Positions 56,914-64,000 of a stretch of 64,000 nt of DNA are shown piece by piece. The position numbers were made by a program, and so were the translations under genes. How positions within the stretch are numbered: the first letter of the stretch is position 1; the number at the start of each line of letters is the position of its first letter. The stretch comes from Sphaerolaimus hirsutus (lineage: Eukaryota > Nematoda > Chromadorea > Monhysterida > Sphaerolaimidae): NCBI GenBank assembly GCA_964036195.1, contig OZ038458.1:15575832-15639831 (forward strand), given 5' to 3'. The notes under the pieces are model-generated. The model saw nothing but the letters and a program-made list of their open reading frames with translations, searched no databases and had not been told where the DNA came from.

Positions 56914-56921
56914 ATGCCGAC

Positions 56922-57909
56922 TGCAGGAAATGCGCCGCGCAGCAGCGCTTGCTTACGTCAGTCGGACGAAACTCCTCCATGCCTAATCACTTCGCAGCCC
57001 TGCAGAACGCAAATGGGGCTTTACATAGTTAAAACAAGTAAGTGCGGGTGCAACGCTGAACCGCTGGGATTATGTGCAGCCTTGTGACCAGCTGTTATAC
57101 AGGCTGGTGGAGACATTGAATTTTAGTTTGTAAATATGTTGTTCGATGAAGATTCAGAAACTTTCCCACCAGCCTGGAAAGGAATTTTGCTACCTACCAT
57201 GGGTTTAGCTGAGGGTTTTGTGAATTTTGTCACGTCCATACTGAACCCCTGAGCTACACGCAAATATTTTGAGGATGTATTTGGTTACGTATCAAAAACG
57301 TATCAATTGCGTGATTATTCCGTCAGAGTATACGTAAAATTTCACTTTCACACCACCCGTGAAAAAATCCAAAACCCTGACAGGAATGGAAAAAGCGCTG
57401 GCCATCCCTAGCCCCTGTTACATGTATATAACACATATTTATAACACACAATTTGGACCAATTTTGAAATACCAATTAATAGCAAAGAAACAAGCTTTAC
57501 TGCAAATTGGTGCTACAAAGCATTTGAATAGTGACCCATAAATATGAGCATCGTGTTAAGAGCGCAGGTATTGTAAAAAGCTGCGTGAAATTTATATCGA
57601 GAATTTTGTAGAATGAAAACGCCCACTCCTAAAAAAACTACAACAAAAAAAAACAGGACAAACGAACAAAAATATATCAACTCCGGCAAATCAGTGGCAC
57701 ACTGTAAACCGACTAACAGTAAAACGAAAAATTTGAAAGTTTGAAACACTCAAAAGTAGGCCAAGTGACAGCCGCCAAGTCTAACCGCAATGGGACAATC
57801 GAAAAACCACAAATCGATTGCGGAAAACAACAGTGCAGATATGTGTACATTAATAAACACGTGTTTACGTAAATATGTATGAAAATCTTTTAGGAGCCAT
57901 TCTATGATG
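56922..57909. other. No gene or element identified
   Basis: Unremarkable sequence. Open frames are short and lack motifs. Confidence 0.4.
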
Positions 57910-58055
57910 TTGGTGACTCTGCAAAATGTCCTGTAGAATTTCAAATGAAATGCAAAGTGTCAAAAGTCATGTAAAATACCCTGAAAAATGATAAACTTCG
58001 TTTGCCATTTTATATCATTTTTGACACTTGACATTTTACAGGGTCTGCGAGTGCA
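57910..58055. mobile_element. Foldback element, family A
   Basis: TCTGCAAAATGTCCTGTAG at the left pairs imperfectly with GACATTTTACAGGGTCTGCG at the right. Both arms repeat TCATGTAAAAT-type words. Confidence 0.65.
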
Positions 58056-58895
58056 TCCAGATTGAGCAATCGACAAGTCAAAAGCGACAGTGTACACATA
58101 AAATAGAAAGGAAACTACAATATAAGAATCGATACGTTCTCAATCGTGCAAACGAGGTCATTGTCCGGGGCGCGGAGGTCGCAGCTGGGCACGCGGCGCG
58201 TCAGTTAAGGGATGAATTTATACGGCGACACCTTGAAGACGTATATTTACAATCGACTAATAAATGGATGAAATCTTTCCTTAAGCGTGGAAGAAGTCGG
58301 TAATACGCATTTACGTATTATTTTTTTTCTGGTTACAAATGTTTGAGGTTTGAAATTTGCTTGGCGGCTGCGACATAGATGACTAGTTTGTATAAAAACA
58401 GACATATAGATATGTATAGAAACTGCGTTTGGCCCATCGCCAGTAATGTTTATTTAGTAAAACACGCGACATTCGGATGTGTCGAAAAATGGTGGCGATA
58501 TCAAGTATAATAACGTGAAGTCTAAAGATGTAGAGTAATCAAGTCATTTCATTAAAAAATATAATAACAGGATTATTTTTGTGTCGTTTCCATCTACATT
58601 TTTGCTTTTGGAACCATCAAAATGAAATGGTGAACGCGCAATTTGACAGAAATTATTAAATGTTTTTTGATAGATAACGTGAGTAAATTCAGGTTCTTTT
58701 AACTCGATCGGAGGCGCTTGGCTGCTTGTTTCCGCCTCCCCGACGATGAATTAACCCCGGAAACCAAGTAAATCCATACATTGACCACAAAAAGCTCAGC
58801 TTCTCGTTGGGTTTAGATTGGCGCATTGTTGGCAGTTTTCCAAGCTTTCAGGCGCCGTTTGTGGTTTTCCGGTTGTCGCGGGAATTTGCCTCTCG
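58056..58895. other. No gene or element identified
   Basis: Includes an open frame of 91 codons from 58028 with no recognisable motif or splice context. Confidence 0.4.
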
Positions 58896-58937
58896 ATGGT
58901 GGATGAACGTTTAAAAACGTTTCTACTAACTGATTTG
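58896..58937 (+). CDS. Candidate first coding exon, gene unknown
   Basis: ATGGTGGATGAACG opens a 14-codon frame (MVDERLKTFLLTDL) that ends at TTG|GTGAGTCTC, a strong donor, with a GC-rich leader upstream. No downstream exon was recognised within the window, so the gene, if real, probably continues past 64 kb or through short exons that I could not identify. Confidence 0.25.
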
Positions 58938-59175
58938 GTGAGTCTCTCTTCTTTTTATTCCCTTGATTAAGCTGGGCAAAAAATTTTTGTTTTGTTTTGT
59001 GGGGCGTTTGTATGAAAGCTAGCTGTATCGGTTTCCTCTGCACGTGCGTAGTAGGGTTGGAAAATTTTTTTCAAAAGCCTTGATTTAAAAAAAATCAATT
59101 TTCTGATAAAAATTGACTTAAAAAAATTAATCAGATGTGATACATTTTGATGAAATCTATTACATGCATCCCACC
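58938..59175. repeat. Half element, TAGGGTTGGAAAATTTT arm
   Basis: TAGGGTTGGAAAATTTTTT at 59053 followed by GATTTAAAAAAAATCAATTT resembles the left arm of a TAGGGTTGG element. No matching right tip was found. Confidence 0.45.
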
Positions 59176-59731
59176 TAGGGTGTTAAAAATTTTTTGCAAT
59201 TGCCAGAAAATGGAAACAGAAATTGCACTTCCCGGAAAGCAGAAATGGAAATGGAAAAATGAAATGCCAGAAAACAGAAAGCAAAGTTTGCACAGAAACA
59301 GAAAAAATGTCAATTTTTTTGCCAGAAATGGAAAAAATGCAGCAAATTTGCCAGAAATGGGAAAAATTTACAGAAATTTTGCCTGAAATTAGAAAAATTT
59401 GCAGAAATTTTGCTGCAAACAAAATTTTTTTTGCATAATTGAAAAACCTGCATGCATTTTTACCAGTTTGGCTGAAACAGTAGGCAGAAAGTTGCGCCAT
59501 AAAATGTAAAAAGGCAGAATAACAAGAAACTGAGCCAGAAAACTGGAGGTCTAAAAAACAGAAAATTGAGCCTGAAAATGGAAAATGAGCCAGAAAAATG
59601 GAATATGAAATGGGAAAAATTTTGCAGCCCAAAAATAAAACTTGAAATGGAAAAAAATTGCAGTCCAAATTTGCAAATGGAAACAGAAACAGAACAATTT
59701 TGCCTGCAGAAAATGGAAATTTGACACCTCA
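59176..59731. mobile_element. Decayed TTTCCG-armed hAT-like element
   Basis: The tips are TAGGGTGTTAAAAATT and ATTTGACACCTCA. The arms are CAGAAAATGGAAACAG units, a diverged form of the TTTCCG motif. The flanks ATCCCACC and ATCTCACA match 6/8. Confidence 0.75.
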
Positions 59732-61721
59732 ATCTCACATAGCAAATGAAAATTTTGTTCTCATGAGCTGAATTTCTTACAGAAAAATCTTATTTAAAGG
59801 CAGGAGTAACATTTCTGTCAAAGTTATGGCAGAATTCTCAAAAACACATTAGGTAATAGTAATGTAATAGGTTTAGAATTTTTAAATTAAAATCAGTTTC
59901 CACTAACTTTTTTGAAAAACCATTTGAAGCATATCAAGTGCCATCTGTATTGCGTAGTGTATGTTTTTGCATTTTATTTGCTCAATATTCTGTTGCCCCA
60001 TATTGCAAACGTTTGCAATAATAGGTGTGGGATGTCCACTTATGGGATTTCGTTATGATAAAGCCGCGCGCTAGCTAAAACCCGCACGATACTTGGTTGC
60101 TTTGCTAAATTTCCATAAACACTTATTTACCTGTATAGAAATAATGCCTGGCTGTTACCCATAGGCAATAAGCTGTGGGATCTCCTTCTGTCAATTTTTG
60201 TTGCGAAAGCATTTACCTACACTAATGATTTACCATCTTTTTGGTTGGCCCAAACCTCAGTTCCTTAACGCGTTGGACAACCTAATGCGTCCATCATAAA
60301 AATATGATCATTTTTCATCGCGCCGTAGAAAGCGTAGACCTAAATAGGTATGTATCCTCTAACGCTTATTTCTGCCGTTTTGGGACTTATGTTCTCACAT
60401 TGAAATGCGTATAAATACGGTCTGCTAGCTGCCACTGTGCTTACGATTAACTGATGAGTGCCAAATGGTCGCACTCATTATAAAACCATAACTAGTGTCA
60501 TTTCCCGGTCTCCCCCGGTAGTGTTTTTGGTAGCATCTTTGAACCATCGACTGTGAGCCATTTATCATGTTCCTTCTAAAGGATGCGTTCGAACTTCCAG
60601 CAGCCGCCGGCGCTGCCGAGCTGCAGCGGAAGTGGAAAAAAGTTTTGGCACGGGCCATATGCCAAAATATTAGCTCGTTTCAATTTTGCGCCCGTGCGCC
60701 GCGGACGAATGAAAGACAGTCTCGGCGCGCTTATGCCAGCTGGCCGGCTTGTATACCGGACAGACCGAACGATATACAATTAATGTTACCGTATTTTGAT
60801 GAATAAGGTCATGGGATAAATTTCGCATCAAATTCACCCAAAGTTGGAGCAATGTGGTCTGACGTGATGAGACTTTTTTAATTCATGTTCGTTTATTCAG
60901 ATGAGATACGGTAGATTTTATTGTAAGGTGTGCCCGTCCGTAGACTTTACTACGCTGCCGCCTTCGGTAGTGTGTCAATGTTCCCACCTCAGTGCAGCTT
61001 CTGGGCGGCTCTGCGAGAAGCGCCGCTGATTACAGTCGGCCGATTGGCGAAACCGATTCGTCACTTTTAGTTTGGAATATTTTTTGAAGTTGTGCCGCAA
61101 CTTTCGGCTTGCGTTTAATGGCCCTACATCATGAATGTCATAAGTTTTTATGTGCTACTTAGCTCTACGGCGGCACCCTAGTAGAATCACACGGGCTCTG
61201 TACATATACATATTAAGTTACATTTGTGCTTACGCAACTCATTTCTGCATACACGCCTGGCACACTCAATTTGAGCCCGGCTACATTTCGGTGGCAAAAT
61301 TTGCCGAAGCGACCCACAATTGCGTAATCACTCGATGGGCTTGTTGCATATAGCATCTTTTGCTCATTTACAGGCGGACGTTAGAACACTTCTGCAGCGC
61401 TGTCGCTTCGGCTTGATTTGCGCATCCATTTGACGCATGCGATGCTCGTTTTCTACTTTAGAAGGTCTTTCAAATGCATCTTTGGTGACAAAAGACAACC
61501 CACACAAGGATGGGTTTGTAGATTCTGGAAAATATGACAAAATGAAATATTTAGGTGTCATGGAAGTGGATTATAATATAATAAAATGAAATTTTAGTAA
61601 AATGTTTCCAATGAGTGCTTTTGAACAAAACTATAAAAATTAGAATGTAGTTGCAGTAAAATGCAAACAATATTCAAATTTGAAAAATTATCTGTAAAAA
61701 TTATTCAAATTAACTAACCCA
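59732..61721. other. No gene or element identified
   Basis: Contains a GC-rich open frame at 60567-60806 (LPAAAGAAELQRKWKK) that I do not recognise and that lacks clear splice sites. Confidence 0.4.
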
Positions 61722-61975
61722 GGTGTCACTCAGAGATACTGCAAAATGCCAAATGTCATGCACGTGTCACTCGTGTAACGTGTCATGAAAATGTCAAACG
61801 TCCAGCAATAAAATCAAAGAAAATTTGACATTTTACACGGCACTATAGGTATTCGATTTTTGACAAATTACACAATATTTTCCATTTTATTGGGTTTTAC
61901 ATGACTTTTGACACTTTGTGTGACATTTGACATTCTACAGGGCACTTTGCATACCCAGTCTGGAAGTGGCCCCTG
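61722..61975. mobile_element. Foldback element, family A, diverged
   Basis: TGTCATGCACGTGTCAC and AAATGTCAAACG at the left versus GTGTGACATTTGACATTCTA and CAGGGCAC at the right. Several TTTTACA words lie between. Confidence 0.6.
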
Positions 61976-63171
61976 TCCATTATACTCACTATTCATCCTT
62001 AGCTGCAGTGCACTGCGCTATATACACTTTGAGCTCGCTGCAGCGGCGAGAAACAGTTGATTTGGGCCGCCGGAGTGGAGTGACTTGTGAATGAATTGAC
62101 ACACGCTTCAAATGACAAGTGTGCCAGCGTAGGTGGGCACATCTTCACCAACCTGAATACATACCTAAGTATTTATACCGGCTACTTGGCGCGATGCTTG
62201 TTGACACTTTCCTGTATCTTAGGCTCATTTTGCAACTTGTTCAGATATGGATGTCCGACTGCAGGGGGCTGCCAGTGCTAGGCGCCGGCTTCTGTGTGCA
62301 TTTGCGGCTTTCGTTTTCGCGAGGTGTTATTGTGCGCTAACGCATGATTTATGGCCGGTTCTCATCGTGGTTTCTTTATTGCGTACGCGTAAATACATTG
62401 GCTGGGTGCCATCAGCGGGGGATGTCGTGTTGAAGTATACTTGATGGGCCTTTTTTGCGAAATGTCTATTGAAAAATGTGCTAAGCGTTTTGTAGGCATG
62501 TAGTAGCATTCAACTAATTTCAGCTTTGGCCTACATAGACTTTAGTTTTTTTTCTTAAACTTTTTAGACTTTTAAGGTGTAAATTTACCGCAGTAATAGG
62601 AGAATAAAAGTATGGGTAAATCAATGCTTTATCAGTCCAGAAGTGTTTTAAGGTACAGAGGCAATAAGTACAAAAATTTGGACATGTTCTGCGTGACTTT
62701 TTGCCTGCATACTTTTCTCATCAAATTCATGCACTGAGTTGCACATTTGTGGACGCCTCATTTTATTGCTTGTGTGGTAATTTTTAATAGTTTTTTTATA
62801 TACTTAAATATTTGTAGTAAATTTAATAAACTACTACACTTGCTTCTGTTCTCTGCAATTTCGCACACTCAACAGCACGTCATTTCTCATTGTTGCTACT
62901 ATTATAATACTTATTTATGTACCCAGGGTTTAGGATGGAAACTAATGTTTTCATTTGGTGTGCCTTTATGACCGTTCAAAGAGCTATTTCATTTGAACGT
63001 TTTTTTCGGCTGTGTAGCTCTCTCTCATTCCCACCACAGTCTTATATAGCGGAATCGGGCTTTATACTTTCAATTTTATTAACCGCATTTAATATTCGGT
63101 GCCATGGCCAGCTCGCTCGCACTTTTTAGTTGACCGGCCGCACCGAGTTTGTGGCAAATGCATCTGGCCAT
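61976..63171. other. No gene or element identified
   Basis: A short GC-rich segment near 62040 and otherwise AT-rich DNA without recognisable exons. Confidence 0.4.
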
Positions 63172-64000
63172 CAGAGTTGTCAAAAGTACTGAACTTTTGA
63201 AAAGTAAATGTAAACGTAAAGTACTCACTCACGCACTTTTTACGTAAATTTTTACTCACCGCGGAGTACAGAAAACGTAAAGTAATTTATGTTTACTTTG
63301 ACTCATGAGTAAACGCGAGTAAATTACTTTTGTCCCTGAAAAACGTAAAAGTGGGTATTTTTCAGAAAATTTTCCCCTTTTATCACGCAAAATCACTAAT
63401 TTCCACACTTTTTGCCCTCAAATTCACTAGTCAATGTGTTTTTACCTACCGTATTACCTCGAATTATCCCCCCCTTGAATTAACCCCCCTCGAAATACCC
63501 CCCCCTAAAATTGAGTGTAACGTGAACGTACATGACAAATACCGCAGTTTGTGATCTGTACTATGCAAAATACACGTTAAAACTGATGATTAAGTGACGT
63601 TAGGGAAGGGTTGTTGTGCATATACAGTAATATATGCCTATAAACACATATCAATCTATGTGATAGTTCGATTTTTCTACGTCTGCGTATGGGAAATTTC
63701 CGAAAATTTCTGGCGAAATAATAGACCCCCCCCCCTCGAATAAACCCCCCCCCCCTCGAATTATCCCCCCCTAAAATTTTGCTGGCGAAATAATAAACCC
63801 CCTGGGGGTATTTCGAGGTAATACGGTATTTGTGAAGCTGTTTTGGATATTTTCCCCTATTTTTTAGCCTTTTTCTTCCTTTTTCCCTTTATCCCTTGAA
63901 AAAACTATATAATCTGAAATACGTTTTCTGTACTCGCGTACTTTCAAAAAGTACGCAAGTAAGTGAGTACTGGTATATTTTTCAGGAGGAAAAATAAACG
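63172..64000. mobile_element. hAT-like element, GTTTACTCGAGTAC arms, cut by window end
   Basis: The left tip is CAGAGTTGTCAAAAGTACTG after the flank CTGGCCAT. The arms repeat ACGTAAAGTA and GTTTACTCATGAGT words. The right end lies beyond 64000. It contains 63447-63827. Confidence 0.8.
63447..63827. mobile_element. TA-type MITE, CCGTATTACC tips (nested)
   Basis: It starts TACCGTATTACCTCG and ends CGAGGTAATACGGTA, with arms of CCCCCCTCGAATTATCCCC. A well-conserved copy of the family. Confidence 0.87.

Noticed and set aside
58028..58303. 91-codon open frame
   Set aside because: Starts inside a family A foldback and has no recognisable motif or flanking splice sites.
60567..60806. 79-codon GC-rich open frame (LPAAAGAAELQRKWKK)
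   Set aside because: Several overlapping frames are equally open because of GC content; no homology recognised and no clear donor.

Overview
This is eukaryotic nuclear DNA from an invertebrate animal. Every recognisable gene is split by GT-AG introns, there are no operons or ribosome binding sites, and the gene set is metazoan: a CAP/SCP secreted protein, a cystathionine gamma-lyase type enzyme, ribosomal protein uL22/RPL17, HSBP1, MEAK7/TLDC1 and a furin-type proprotein convertase. The phylum cannot be fixed from these genes by eye. Exon limits below were placed by hand from GT/AG sites, reading-frame phase and remembered family conservation; they have not been tested against transcripts.

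Layout: 1-2764 holds only repeats. A CAP gene (+) lies at 2765-3884. About 3.7 kb of repeats follow, then a CTH-like gene (+, eight exons) at 7586-11283, RPL17 (+, five exons) at 12077-13855, HSBP1 (+, three exons in 6.2 kb) at 14394-20602, MEAK7 (+, ten exons) at 21989-25310, and a furin-like gene on the minus strand (eleven coding exons, 41501 down to 28565, with a probable noncoding first exon at about 41823-42060). From 42.1 to 64 kb I found no recognisable gene, only repeats and sequence I cannot interpret. The genes are unrelated housekeeping and secretory-pathway genes and form no pathway together.

The striking content is the repeats. More than forty short inverted-repeat elements lie between and inside the genes, and none has a recognisable transposase. 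Many can be classified from the sequence alone. Elements with tips TAGGG, CAGGG, CAGAG or TAGTG are flanked by exact or 7/8 direct repeats of 8 bp, which is the hAT signature (tip YARNG, 8-bp target duplication). Each family builds its arms from its own short tandem motif: TCGATA, TCGGGATCGGGAT, TTTCCGTTTTCCGG, GAGTTAAAAG, AAACGTTTTT, GGCGCCA, GTTTACTCGAGTAC, CATATGAAAC or TGTCGCACTTTGGTATCAGA. A second group (TACCGTATTACCTCG, TAAAGTCGGCGGAC, TATGAAGGGTG) duplicates only TA. A third group shares CACACAC-containing tips with unrelated stems.

The elements nest up to four deep. Older copies of the same families act as empty-site controls and prove the target duplications internally. A palindromic module, GCGCGCAAGCGCGC, recurs inside hAT families that otherwise look unrelated. 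I regard this repeat-armed, motif-swapping hAT assemblage as the most likely undescribed system in the window.
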